64,000 nt of DNA, from contig JAEKLQ010000040.1 of NCBI GenBank assembly GCA_019509785.1, positions 1 through 64,000 of the forward strand, in the 5' to 3' direction. This DNA is from Fibrobacterota bacterium. GTDB taxonomy: Bacteria; Fibrobacterota; Fibrobacteria; UBA11236. Positions within the stretch are counted from its first letter, which is position 1, and every line of letters starts with the position of its first letter. Under the pieces are notes generated by a model that was given only the letters and a program-made list of their open reading frames with translations, did no database searches and had not been told where the DNA came from. Made by a program: the position numbers and the translations under genes. Below are positions 8,070 to 16,469 of this stretch, piece after piece.

Positions 8070-9071
8070 GTGGTAACCCTCGGAATCGAAACCTCTTGCG
8101 ACGAAACCGCCTGCGGCATCGTCGACGACGGCATGCGCGTATTGGCCAACGCCATCCACAGCCAGATCGATCTGCACGCGGTATACGGGGGCGTGGTTCC
8201 CGAAATCGCCGCCCGCGCCCATCTTGAAAAGATCGACCCCATCGTCCGCGCCGCCCTGGAGGCCGCGTCCCTCGATCTTTCCCAAGTCGATCAAATCGCC
8301 TTCACCCGCGGTCCCGGCTTGCTGGGACCGCTCCTGGTCGGCGCCTCTTTCGCCCGCGCCCTCGCGCGTTCCCTGGGCAAGCCCGTCGCCGGCGTCAATC
8401 ATCTCGAAGGCCATCTCGCCTCCGCCTTCCTGGAGGCGCCTGATCTCGCGCCGCCCCTGCTCTGCCTGGTCGTCTCCGGCGGCCATACCGAATTCATCAA
8501 GGTGGATGCCGGGCTCCGCTACACCGTCCTCGGCAAAACCCGCGACGATGCCGCCGGCGAGGCCTTCGACAAGTGCGGCAAAATCCTGGGGCTGGGCTAT
8601 CCCGCCGGCCCGCTGGTCGCCAAGCTGGCCGCCGGCGGCCGTCGCGACTTCCTGGCCCTACCGCGCGCCCTGGATCGGCAGGACAACTTCGAGTTCTCCT
8701 TCAGCGGCCTCAAGACCGCCGTCCTCCGGTACGTCCAATCCGCCGATCCGGACGCCATCCGAAACCAATTGCCCCATATTTGCGCCTCCCTGGAATCGGC
8801 CATCGTCGAGGTGCTGGTGAAGAAAGCGGGGCAGGCGCTGGACTGGGCAGGGTGCGATTCCCTGGCCGTGGTGGGCGGCGTTTCCGCCAATGCCCATTTG
8901 CGCGAACGCATGGCGGAAGCGGGCCGCAAACGCGGATTCCGCGTCGTTTTCCCTTCTCCCTGGCTCTGCGGGGACAACGGCGCCATGATTGCCGCCATCG
9001 CGCAATGGCGCGCCAACCATGGGATCCAGGTGACCGAAACGGCCGTAAACCCTTCCCTGACTTGGGCCTGA
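8070..9071 (+). CDS. tsaD: tRNA N6-adenosine threonylcarbamoyltransferase TsaD
   Basis: TsaD transfers threonylcarbamoyl to A37 of tRNAs that read ANN codons, working with TsaB, TsaE and TsaC in the cytoplasm. The protein starts VTLGIETSCDET, the family's opening motif. It has the metal-binding NHLEGH, the ATP-binding SGGHTE and GEAFDKCGKILGLGYP, and the late GGVSANAHLRE and CGDNGAMIA motifs. The GTG at 8070 gives 333 residues, the normal size. A TTG at 8061 is an alternative, since GGGAG lies only two bases before the GTG. The frame is open further upstream but that part is unrelated. It is divergent from the primase-helicase-like gene, with 79 nt between. Confidence 0.93.
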   Translation: MVTLGIETSCDETACGIVDDGMRVLANAIHSQIDLHAVYGGVVPEIAARAHLEKIDPIVRAALEAASLDLSQVDQIAFTRGPGLLGPLLVGASFARALARSLGKPVAGVNHLEGHLASAFLEAPDLAPPLLCLVVSGGHTEFIKVDAGLRYTVLGKTRDDAAGEAFDKCGKILGLGYPAGPLVAKLAAGGRRDFLALPRALDRQDNFEFSFSGLKTAVLRYVQSADPDAIRNQLPHICASLESAIVEVLVKKAGQALDWAGCDSLAVVGGVSANAHLRERMAEAGRKRGFRVVFPSPWLCGDNGAMIAAIAQWRANHGIQVTETAVNPSLTWA

Positions 9072-9144
9072 TGGCTCTTGGGCGATTGACAATGAGCCCC
9101 CTCCAACCTATAGTATCTGTATCGCCCACCCGCCCGGAGGCCCT

Positions 9145-9504
9145 ATGTCAGCCCTGAAGTTGTTTACCGTCGCCGCCGCTTTGGCCCTGGCCGTCGCCGC
9201 CCGGGCGGATGAGAACGACGTGCGCGCCGCCGCCGACAAGGTGAAGGACGCCAAACTCAAAGCGCACTTGATGGAGAACATCGACATCTTCGGGAAGTCC
9301 GATCTGCCGGCCATCTACATCTTCGCGCCCGGCTCGGACGGTTCCGAAGATCTGAAGGGCTCCATCCTCACGCGCGATTTCTCGCGCGATCCTTTCTTCA
9401 TGCAAAACGTCGACCGGGAAGAGTTCGAATTGAAAGTGACCCTGCGGGAGATTTCCCCGGACGATGACGAGAAGAAAAAGGAAGAACAACAAGCGAAGCG
9501 TTAA
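9145..9504 (+). CDS. Small secreted protein of unknown function
   Basis: The 119-residue product has a clear signal peptide (MSALKLFTVAAALALAVAAR, cut near residue 21) and a short mature part with no recognised domain. Its strands read YIFAP and FELKVTLREI, and the highly charged tail is rich in Asp, Glu and Lys. A good ribosome site (GGAGG) precedes the ATG. It follows tsaD by 73 nt and may be transcribed alone. Location is probably periplasmic; no function can be assigned. Confidence 0.65.
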   Translation: MSALKLFTVAAALALAVAARADENDVRAAADKVKDAKLKAHLMENIDIFGKSDLPAIYIFAPGSDGSEDLKGSILTRDFSRDPFFMQNVDREEFELKVTLREISPDDDEKKKEEQQAKR

Positions 9505-9544
9505 GCGCCCCGCAACCGCGCATCGACCCGTTACTATAGACGCT

Positions 9545-10486
9545 TCACCGGATTTTCTTCCCGTCCTTATCCCACTCTTCGTTTTTGAGTTCCTCGCCTA
9601 GGCGATATTCGATCTTCTGGTTCAGCTTCCCGTCCTCGAACCAGCTTCGATAGGTGCTGTCCAGCTTGGTACCCGCATAAAAGCTCTCAGTCATGGTTTT
9701 CCCGTTCTCGAAAAAATGCCGATGGACCACCCTGCTTCCCACCGGCTTCTGTTCGACGGAAACCTTCCCGGACTCGAACCATTCATTCATCAGCGATGTT
9801 TTGCAACCCGCCCCGAGTTCGGTCTTGCATTCGGTACGGCTTTTGAGATTGCCGTTCTTGTAATAGCTCAGCTGGATGATGGAGTCGGCCTTCTCGACGT
9901 GGCGGAGAAGTAATTTCCCGGTCTCGTGGGAGTAGTCGTCGCGGACGGCGGTATCGTATAAGTAGGGCTTGCCCTGGCTATAGATCATGTAAAATCCGTT
10001 CAGGGTACCGATATAGGTTTCCGAGAAGTTGATGCAGACTTGGCCCCCGAAATCGTCCACATGGAAGACCCGATCCAGGGAATCCAGGAAAACGATGCTG
10101 TCCAGGTTCGCGTACTTGTAGATGTACCGGGTCGAGCGCGTCCCTTTGCCGTGCCCATGGAATTCCGTGAACACGGATCGGGAAGTGTCCGGCGCGATTT
10201 CCCACTTCGAAGCGAAATTCCCGAGCGAATCGTATTTGAATTTCGTGCCGATCAATTCGTATCCGGCCTCCGGAATGCCTTTGCAACCGCCCCTGAAATC
10301 GGAAGAATAAATCTGCCGGCCCGCGAGGTCGAACGCCGTGACGGCTAAATGATCGCCCTTGCTTTCGAATGTCGCCATCCTCTTTCCGTTGATAAGCAAG
10401 GGAACGGTCCTAGGGCCCACCGCGCATCCGGCGAGGAGGATCGTTGCGGCGAGAAACCGGGCGCTTCTTGTCAGTCCTTGCAGCAA
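9545..10486 (-). CDS. YwqK-like repeat lipoprotein
   Basis: The signal peptide ends in a lipobox (LLAGC), so this is a lipoprotein. The C-terminal third has at least four short repeats of the MORN/YwqK type: YYKNGNLKSRTE, WFESGKVSVEQ, FFENGKTMTESF and WFEDGKLNQKIEY. Such repeats form beta-hairpin ladders in many bacterial surface or periplasmic proteins annotated as YwqK-family antitoxins, though that toxin role is doubtful here. The start is a TTG at 10486, preceded at good distance by AAGGAAGGA. It overlaps the end of the thioredoxin-fold lipoprotein by 16 nt, indicating coupled translation. Confidence 0.7.
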   Translation of the reverse strand: MLQGLTRSARFLAATILLAGCAVGPRTVPLLINGKRMATFESKGDHLAVTAFDLAGRQIYSSDFRGGCKGIPEAGYELIGTKFKYDSLGNFASKWEIAPDTSRSVFTEFHGHGKGTRSTRYIYKYANLDSIVFLDSLDRVFHVDDFGGQVCINFSETYIGTLNGFYMIYSQGKPYLYDTAVRDDYSHETGKLLLRHVEKADSIIQLSYYKNGNLKSRTECKTELGAGCKTSLMNEWFESGKVSVEQKPVGSRVVHRHFFENGKTMTESFYAGTKLDSTYRSWFEDGKLNQKIEYRLGEELKNEEWDKDGKKIR

Positions 10487-10986
10487 GGCTTCAATCCTTC
10501 CTTCACCTGTTCGGCCAAGGTATCGCCGACCGAATTATAGCGGGCGACGTCGCCGCTATCGTTGATCACGAAAAACACCGGGACGGATCCGGTGCCGTAC
10601 TTCAAGGCGAAATTCCGATCCGCATCCTTGAAGCAGGCGCCGGTCAGCTTCTCCTCCCGGATGAAACTGGTGAACTGGTCATCCGTATTGAATTTGATGC
10701 AGATGTTTATGCGCTCGTAGCCGAGGGAATCCAGGATTTTCCTGGCCTTTTCGATCTTCGGCATGGCGGCGTGGCAGTGGGGGCATACGGAAGACAGGTA
10801 GTAGATGGAGATGTTCTTGCCGCGGAAATCCGCGAGCCGTTTGGTATTCCCGTTGAAAGGCGTGAGCGCCAAACCGTAGTCGAAGTTCTTCATTTGCGTA
10901 ACGGGTTCGGTCGGGCCCTTCAGGCGGGGAGCCGTCGCGCAACCGGAAAACAAAACGGCGATCATCATGGCTACGAGGATTTTCAC
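10471..10986 (-). CDS. Thioredoxin-fold (TlpA-like) lipoprotein
   Basis: The protein has a short signal peptide with lipobox (LFSGC) and a TlpA/AhpC-type thioredoxin fold. This includes LADFRGKNISIYYLSSVCPHC, with redox-active Cys-Pro-His-Cys, and the cis-Pro segment GTGSVPVFFVI. It probably reduces or carries disulfides on the periplasmic side. The GTG at 10986, eight bases after GAAGGGA, gives 171 residues beginning at the signal peptide; a longer frame upstream lacks one. The C-terminus (CCKD) adds two more cysteines. The next gene overlaps it by 16 nt, so the two lipoproteins form a small operon. Confidence 0.8.
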   Translation of the reverse strand: MKILVAMMIAVLFSGCATAPRLKGPTEPVTQMKNFDYGLALTPFNGNTKRLADFRGKNISIYYLSSVCPHCHAAMPKIEKARKILDSLGYERINICIKFNTDDQFTSFIREEKLTGACFKDADRNFALKYGTGSVPVFFVINDSGDVARYNSVGDTLAEQVKEGLKPCCKD

Positions 10987-11006
10987 AGGCAGGTTCCCTT
11001 CGGATG

Positions 11007-11733
11007 TCACGGTAGTCGGCGGTATACGAGCCTGCAAAAGATAAACCCCGCGGAGGAATTTGCTGTCGTGGCATCCGGCTTGGGGATTTTGCGGATGATT
11101 TGGTCGATGGCATCGTTCAAGGCCAAGGGATTCTCGATCATCGGAAAGTGGGACGTCCCCGGGATGCGGGTGAGTTCGTAGCCGTTGCGCGCTTGCCGGG
11201 CAAGCGCCTCCTCGTTGGTAGGCAGGTATTCCACGTTGATGAGATGCAACATGGGTCCCAGGCGGGGCAGCAGTTCCCGCTCAAGGCGATCCATCTCGAA
11301 AACTTCGGGCATGATCGCCATGCCCATGGGCCTATAGGCGTTCCGATAATCCTCGACCACGCGCGCGGCCAATTCCGGCGGCGTTCGCGGAGTCAGCAGG
11401 GCCATGCGCGCGTACCCTTCGTTGGTCCCGGCGAAATCGGTTTTGAGATTTTCCAGGATGGTTCGGACCTGCTCCCGGTATTGTTCCGGTAAAGGGTTCC
11501 CGGCGTTTTTGAATATGTCGATGCCTATGAATCCGATCACGGATTCCGGATGCAGGGTGGCGGCGATGAGATTGATATGGGCGCCCAGCGAATGCCCGAT
11601 CAGGATGATAGTCCACCTGCTGCTTCCAATAATCCTGATCGATGTAGGATCCATGGACGAAAAGCAAGGTCGGATCCCCTTCGCCCGCCACCCTGTAATC
11701 GATTTCCGCATTTTCCCTGTTTATCCGATTCAT
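11007..11733 (-). pseudogene. Broken alpha/beta hydrolase (internal deletion plus frameshift)
   Basis: The N-terminal piece (ATG at 11733) reads YRVAGEGDPTLLFVHGSY, the HG oxyanion strand of an alpha/beta hydrolase, and continues to YWKQQVDY. At about 11610 the hydrolase reading continues in another frame as IILIGHSLGAH, the nucleophile elbow (GxSxG). That frame then runs through the lid and ends with the GTSHFPMIENP histidine motif. The part normally between these blocks (strand 4, the DxxGxG turn and following helix, some 45 residues) is missing. A deletion with loss of frame is the simplest reading. An assembly error is possible. Confidence 0.7.
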
Positions 11734-11812
11734 GGCGCTCTCCTTCGCTGAGGGCCCTCCACCCCTCTCAGGAAAAACCATTCTCCAGCTTGGCTTGTCG
11801 CGGGAATTTTAG

Positions 11813-13120
11813 CTACGGCTTGCGCGCGTAAACCCGCATCTGATCGCCCCATCCCGGCGCGGTCAGGATGCCCGAAATCGTCTCCGCCACCTTGGTCTTG
11901 AACTTCGACCACTTCGACTCGCGGGAGACGCCGATCAGTTTCTCCTTGCGCGACTTGGCCCTGGCTTCCCGCTCGCGCAAGCTTTCCAGCCATTGGGAGC
12001 GGGCGTCCTGGCCGCGGTCCACCCGGTTGCGGGGCAGGAACCAATCGCGCAGAGGGGCCAATCCCGAAGTGCGGATTTTCACTTCGGTAAAGCCGGCCTT
12101 TTCCAATAAGGCCTTGAGCTGGGGAGGGGTGAAGTAGCAGAGTTGGCGCGCCGGTTCGAAGCCGTACCAACGCTTGCGGGCGATGCGACGCACCAGGCTG
12201 TCGTAGTTGGCGGTGGAGAGGGCCACCAGGCCGCCGGGATTCAGGTGGGCATGGACCCAGCGCAGGAACTCGAGGGGGTGGGGTTCGCGTTGGATCACGT
12301 CCCAGGCGCAGGCGATATCGTAGCGGCCCTCCCAGGGATCGCGGAAGATATCGGTGGCCGAGACTTGCAGGTCGAAGCGTTCGCGGGCGAAGGCGGCCCG
12401 TTCCTTGGACCACTCCAGCCCTTCCACCGCGGCGTAGTGCGGGCGGCAGAGTTGCAGGAAGTGCCCCCAGCGGCAACCGATCTCCAGCAGCGAGGCCGAG
12501 CGTTGGCCCATGCCGCGCAAGGGGGGCATCTCCCGGTGCATGCGTTCCATGCGCTCGGCGGCCCGGTGGCGCAATTGCAGATTGCGTTCCGAGGAGATGG
12601 GAGTGGGTTCGCGCCGCATGATCTCTTCGCGGAGCGAGGTGGCCAGGCGGGGCGAGACGTAGCGCAAGCCGCAATGCTTGCACTGGCGCAAGAGGGTAGG
12701 GCCGAGCCGGCCATGAATGCGGGCCGGCAGGTTGCCGCAAGCGGGGCAAGGGGTCTTTTCCAGGAATTCGTGGCTGCCTTCGTCGCGGATCAGCCGGCTC
12801 CAGAAATCGTCCAGGGGGCGCGGTGCCTGATCTCGATCGCGCCGGCCGTTCTCGCGCGGGCCCCGGTCCGATCGGTTGCCGTCGCGTGGACCGCGATGCC
12901 GATCCCCGCCCTGACGGCCGCGGCCCAGATCGCGCCAACGCCCGCGGCCCCTATCGGGCTTTCCGTCCCGGCCTTGCGCGCGCGGTTCTTGGCTATGCGA
13001 GCGCCCGTCTTGGCTTTGGGGACGGTCGTCCCGGCCCTGGGAGCGGCCCTCCCGGCCGCTGCTATCGCCGCCCCGGGGATCCGATGAGGGACCGTCCCTC
13101 CGTTGGCGTCGTTTGCGCAC
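11813..13120 (-). CDS. Zinc-ribbon class I methyltransferase with RGD-rich N-terminal tail
   Basis: The product of 435 residues has three parts. An Arg/Gly/Asp-rich low-complexity tail covers about 1-100. A CPACG-x16-CKHCG zinc ribbon lies near 127-150. A class I SAM-dependent methyltransferase follows, with LLEIGCRWGHFL as the SAM motif, DIACAWDVIQ and HLNPGGLVALST. This layout is common in family 23 methyltransferases that modify sugars or small molecules; the substrate is unknown. The charged tail resembles RNA-binding RGG tails. No ATG is available at the N-terminus, so the GTG at 13120 (MRKRRQRR) is proposed. It is divergent from the dihydroorotase gene. Confidence 0.75.
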   Translation of the reverse strand: MRKRRQRRDGPSSDPRGGDSSGREGRSQGRDDRPQSQDGRSHSQEPRAQGRDGKPDRGRGRWRDLGRGRQGGDRHRGPRDGNRSDRGPRENGRRDRDQAPRPLDDFWSRLIRDEGSHEFLEKTPCPACGNLPARIHGRLGPTLLRQCKHCGLRYVSPRLATSLREEIMRREPTPISSERNLQLRHRAAERMERMHREMPPLRGMGQRSASLLEIGCRWGHFLQLCRPHYAAVEGLEWSKERAAFARERFDLQVSATDIFRDPWEGRYDIACAWDVIQREPHPLEFLRWVHAHLNPGGLVALSTANYDSLVRRIARKRWYGFEPARQLCYFTPPQLKALLEKAGFTEVKIRTSGLAPLRDWFLPRNRVDRGQDARSQWLESLREREARAKSRKEKLIGVSRESKWSKFKTKVAETISGILTAPGWGDQMRVYARKP

Positions 13121-13204
13121 CTTGAAATAATAACTTCGATCCGACCCGAGGATAAAGGATTCCCTCGCATTTGCTTCGCGGCGAGCAATTGCTACCGTTG
13201 TCCG

Positions 13205-14548
13205 ATGGACGCTCCCCTGCTGATCAAGAACGCCCTCGCCGTGCTGCCGGGCGGAATGGCGCCGGCCGATGTGCTTGTCGTGAATGGCGTTATCAAACAA
13301 GTGGGGGCATCGCTTTCCGCGCCGGGCGCCGAAGTGATCGATGCGACGGGGTTGACCCTCATTCCGGGGGCCATCGACCCCCAGGTGCATTTCCGCGATC
13401 CGGGAATGGAGTGGAAGGAAGATCTGGCCTCCGGTTCCCGCGCCGCCGCCGCGGGCGGGGTCACCGGTTTCCTGGAGATGCCGAATACCCAGCCGCCCAC
13501 GACCACCACCGCCCTCATGGCGGCGAAAAAGGAGATCGCGGCCCGCAAGAGCCTGGTCAATTACAACTTCTTCATCGGGGCCACGCCCGCAGCCCTTCCC
13601 GATCTCGACACCACCCCCAACGTGTGCGGGATCAAGATCTTCATGGGCGCCTCCACGGGAACGCTTCTGGTCGATAAGATGGAGGATTTGGATCGCATCT
13701 TCGCGCGCGGGCGCCGGCTCATCGCCGTACATGCCGAGGACGAAGCGCTCATCCGCGAGAACAAGGCCCGCTACGGAGCCGCGACCAAGCCCGAGGATCA
13801 TGGCCTCATCCGTAGCCCGGAGGTGGCGCTGCGGGCCACGCAGAATGCAGTGGGGCTTTGCCGTAAATACAACCGCCGCCTGCATATCCTGCATCTGACC
13901 ACGCAGGAGGAGGCGGAGTTCCTGGCGAAGGAGAAGGCGGGCCTGCCGCTTTCGTCGGAGGTCTGCCCGCAGCATTTCCTGCTGCCCGCGCCCGATTGCT
14001 ACCGGACCCTGGGCACCTACGCGCAGATGAATCCCCCCTTGCGCGAACGGCGTCATGGCGAAGCCCTGTGGCACGCCCTCAAAACCGGCGTCATCGATTG
14101 CATCGCGACCGATCACGCCCCGCATACCCGCGAAGAGAAGGATAAGGGCTTCCCCCACGCGCCTTCGGGCATGCCCGGCGTGGAGACTTCGCTGCCGCTG
14201 ATGCTGAACCGGGTGAACCAAGGTTTGTGCACCTTGACCGAGGTCGTGGCCTGGATGTGCGCGAATCCCGCGCGGCTCTACGGCCTCAAGGGCAAGGGCC
14301 GCATCGAGGCCGGCTACGATGCCGATCTGGTGCTGATCGATATGGCGCGCGAGAAGATGATCGAGAACGGCAAGCTCCAGACCAAGGTCAACTGGAGCCC
14401 GTACGATGGCTGGAAGGTGAAGGGATGGCCCGTCATCACCATCGTGAACGGCCACGTGGTTTTCCGCGAGGGGCAGTTCTACGAGGATCGCATGGGCCGG
14501 GAGATGCTGATCGACGCGCCTTGGGAGCACGGCCGGGCATTCCCTTGA
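13205..14548 (+). CDS. pyrC: Dihydroorotase-family amidohydrolase
   Basis: Dihydroorotase closes carbamoyl-aspartate to dihydroorotate in pyrimidine synthesis. The 447-residue protein has the amidohydrolase motifs in order: DPQVHFRDPG, EMPNTQPPT, GIKIFMGAS (the Lys that is carboxylated), AVHAEDE, LHILHLTTQEE and ATDHAPHT. The first metal motif is QVH rather than the usual HVH; this variant exists in proteins called dihydroorotase, but activity should be judged with care. The ATG at 13205 was chosen because the longer frame adds unrelated sequence. A small membrane-protein gene overlaps its stop. Confidence 0.82.
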   Translation: MDAPLLIKNALAVLPGGMAPADVLVVNGVIKQVGASLSAPGAEVIDATGLTLIPGAIDPQVHFRDPGMEWKEDLASGSRAAAAGGVTGFLEMPNTQPPTTTTALMAAKKEIAARKSLVNYNFFIGATPAALPDLDTTPNVCGIKIFMGASTGTLLVDKMEDLDRIFARGRRLIAVHAEDEALIRENKARYGAATKPEDHGLIRSPEVALRATQNAVGLCRKYNRRLHILHLTTQEEAEFLAKEKAGLPLSSEVCPQHFLLPAPDCYRTLGTYAQMNPPLRERRHGEALWHALKTGVIDCIATDHAPHTREEKDKGFPHAPSGMPGVETSLPLMLNRVNQGLCTLTEVVAWMCANPARLYGLKGKGRIEAGYDADLVLIDMAREKMIENGKLQTKVNWSPYDGWKVKGWPVITIVNGHVVFREGQFYEDRMGREMLIDAPWEHGRAFP

Positions 14549-14892
14549 TACCGCATACCCTGACCGCGTTGCGGTGGCTGGACGGCAACCCTTTCGCATC
14601 CTTGGCGGTGCCCCCCGTCTTGCTGATAATCCAGTTCCTGGATCTGCTGCTCTTGTTCCGGGTGGGATTGCCGCAATCCATGGCGGATACCCACGGGAAA
14701 GCGGCCTTATGCATCTTGTTCCTGTTCGCGCTTTCGCTGATCAGCATTCCCGCCCTGATGCTCGCGGTGCGCCAGGTTTTCCTGCTACCCAACAAGGTCG
14801 CGCCTTCCCTGGCCATCCTCGCGAACGGCTGTTATTTCGTCGGCTTCGTCTTTTTCTTCGTCCTCTGCTTCGTCGTCCGCACCTTCACCTGA
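14545..14892 (+). CDS. Small integral membrane protein
   Basis: A 115-residue protein with three probable membrane segments: SLAVPPVLLIIQFLDLLLLF, AALCILFLFALSLISIPALM and a final one ending VFFFVLCFVV. No family was recognised. The likely start is a TTG at 14545 that overlaps the dihydroorotase stop (TTGA), typical of coupled genes; the frame is open upstream inside pyrC. Codon use and the hydrophobic pattern support a real gene, but the start and function are uncertain. Confidence 0.6.
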   Translation: MIPHTLTALRWLDGNPFASLAVPPVLLIIQFLDLLLLFRVGLPQSMADTHGKAALCILFLFALSLISIPALMLAVRQVFLLPNKVAPSLAILANGCYFVGFVFFFVLCFVVRTFT

Positions 14893-15071
14893 ACCTTGGT
14901 TGCCCCTAAGCGCCTGCTCCGGGGACCCGGGATCCGCCTCGCCGGCGTTCCAATCCGGCACGCACGTAACCGCCAGGTAACCCCCAGTTCCGCGCGTTCA
15001 GCCGTTTCCGCGCGCTTTCGCGGGATGGCATAAGTGTTGCGGTTTATCCCGGATCCACGGAAGGAAAACCC

Positions 15072-16196
15072 ATGCTTGACAATGCCGCCACCTTGGCCCC
15101 GGTCCCCGATCTCGAGCTGTTCGACGCTTATTCGCGCGCCGTGATAGGCGCAGTCGAAAAGGCCGGCCCCTCGGTGGTTTCCATTTCGGCCTTCCATAAG
15201 AAGCCGGCCCGCCCCGCCGGCCCGGAATCGAAGCGGGGTGGGGGTCCCGAGTCCGAACAGGGCCAAAGTCCCGGAGGCGCTCCCGGACGCTCCGCGCCTA
15301 GCGATCCCGGCCGCTCCCTGCCCGCGCCCCGCGCCGATGCGGAAGAAGCGCCGGACCCCGAACATGCCGGCAGCGGTTCCGGATTCGTCTTCACGCCCGA
15401 CGGTTTCATCCTGACCAATAGCCACGTGGTCCATGGAGCGGCGCGCCTGGAAGTGGGCCTGCCAGACGGGATGCGCCATGAAGCCAGCCTTATCGGGGAC
15501 GATCCGGATACCGATCTCGCCGTCATCCGCATCACGGCCCCGACCTTGAAGGCCGTCGAGCTGGGGGATTCGCAGGACGTGCGCGTTGGCCAATTGCTGA
15601 TCGCTATCGGGAATCCCTTCGGGTTCCAGGCCACGGTGACCGCCGGCGTCGCCAGCGCCTTGGGCCGTTCCATGCGTTCCACCACGGGGCGCCTGATCGA
15701 GAACGTCATCCAGACGGATGCCTCGCTGAATCCCGGCAATTCGGGCGGGCCGCTAGTGGACGCGCGCGGGCGCGTGGTAGGCGTGAACACCGCCATCATC
15801 CGGCCGGCGCAGGGCATCTGCTTCGCCATCGCCGTGAATACCGCCAAGCGGGTGGCCGCGCAGTTGATGCAGAAGGGCCATATAGTCCGGGGTTTCCTCG
15901 GGCTGGGAGGACAGGATATTCCGCTGCCGCGCCGGGTGGTGCGCTTCCACGGACTGGAGCGGGAGGAAGGCATCCTGGTGATCGGCGTGGAGGCGGATAG
16001 CCCAGCCCAACGGGCGGGCCTTAAGGATGGCGACGTGATCGTGGCCATCGGGGGCGAGCCGGTGCGGGGCCTGGACGATTTGCATCGCCTGCTCACCGAG
16101 GAATGCATCGGGGTGGAAACCTCCCTTGCGGTGATCCGGGGCTTTACCGAAAAGTTGCATCTCAAGGTGAAGCCCAGCATGCGTAAAGCGGCCTGA
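15072..16196 (+). CDS. HtrA/DegP-family (S1C) serine protease, no signal peptide
   Basis: This is a trypsin-like protease with one PDZ domain. The catalytic triad is visible: His118 in TNSHVV, Asp148 in DTDLAVI and Ser224 in NPGNSGGPL. The PDZ domain covers about 275-365 (GVEADSPAQRAGLKDGDVIV). The family usually degrades or refolds damaged envelope proteins. Here the N-terminus is not a signal peptide or membrane anchor; instead a short helix (about 15-40) is followed by a Pro/Gly-rich linker (about 45-100). The protein may therefore be cytoplasmic or start further upstream. The ATG has a good AAGGAAA ribosome site, supporting the start given. Confidence 0.88.
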   Translation: MLDNAATLAPVPDLELFDAYSRAVIGAVEKAGPSVVSISAFHKKPARPAGPESKRGGGPESEQGQSPGGAPGRSAPSDPGRSLPAPRADAEEAPDPEHAGSGSGFVFTPDGFILTNSHVVHGAARLEVGLPDGMRHEASLIGDDPDTDLAVIRITAPTLKAVELGDSQDVRVGQLLIAIGNPFGFQATVTAGVASALGRSMRSTTGRLIENVIQTDASLNPGNSGGPLVDARGRVVGVNTAIIRPAQGICFAIAVNTAKRVAAQLMQKGHIVRGFLGLGGQDIPLPRRVVRFHGLEREEGILVIGVEADSPAQRAGLKDGDVIVAIGGEPVRGLDDLHRLLTEECIGVETSLAVIRGFTEKLHLKVKPSMRKAA

Positions 16197-16234
16197 GCGT
16201 GGCGTTCCACCAGGGGAAGTATGCTGCTGGAGCT

Positions 16235-16370
16235 TTGGCGCGCCAATGGCGCGACTTTTGGCGCTCCAATGTCGCTCCCCTGGAACTTGCATTGTGCTGA
16301 GAAGGGCTTGCTAGGGGTGGTTTCTTGGCGCGCCAATGGCGCTCCCGTTGGCGCTCCATTGGCGCGCCCG
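16235..16370. repeat. REP-like GGCGCGCC repeat cluster
   Basis: The gap between the HtrA and SGNH genes (16197-16469) holds four related units: TTGGCGCGCCAATGGCGC at 16235-16252, a variant at 16258-16275, an exact copy of the first at 16325-16342, and a variant at 16348-16370. They form two direct pairs 90 nt apart. Within the second pair the units are inverted and can fold into a strong hairpin (about 16328-16369). TTGGCGCGCCAA is itself a perfect palindrome. This looks like a REP/REPIN-type intergenic element or a double terminator. Nothing else was seen in this gap. Confidence 0.65.
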
Positions 16371-16469
16371 GCCCCGGCACGCCACAGCCGCAGCCCCTTG
16401 CGCGTAACCGCTCCTGCTTGCGGCGTCCTGCTTGCGGCGATTGGAACCCCCATTCCATAATGGAAGGGC

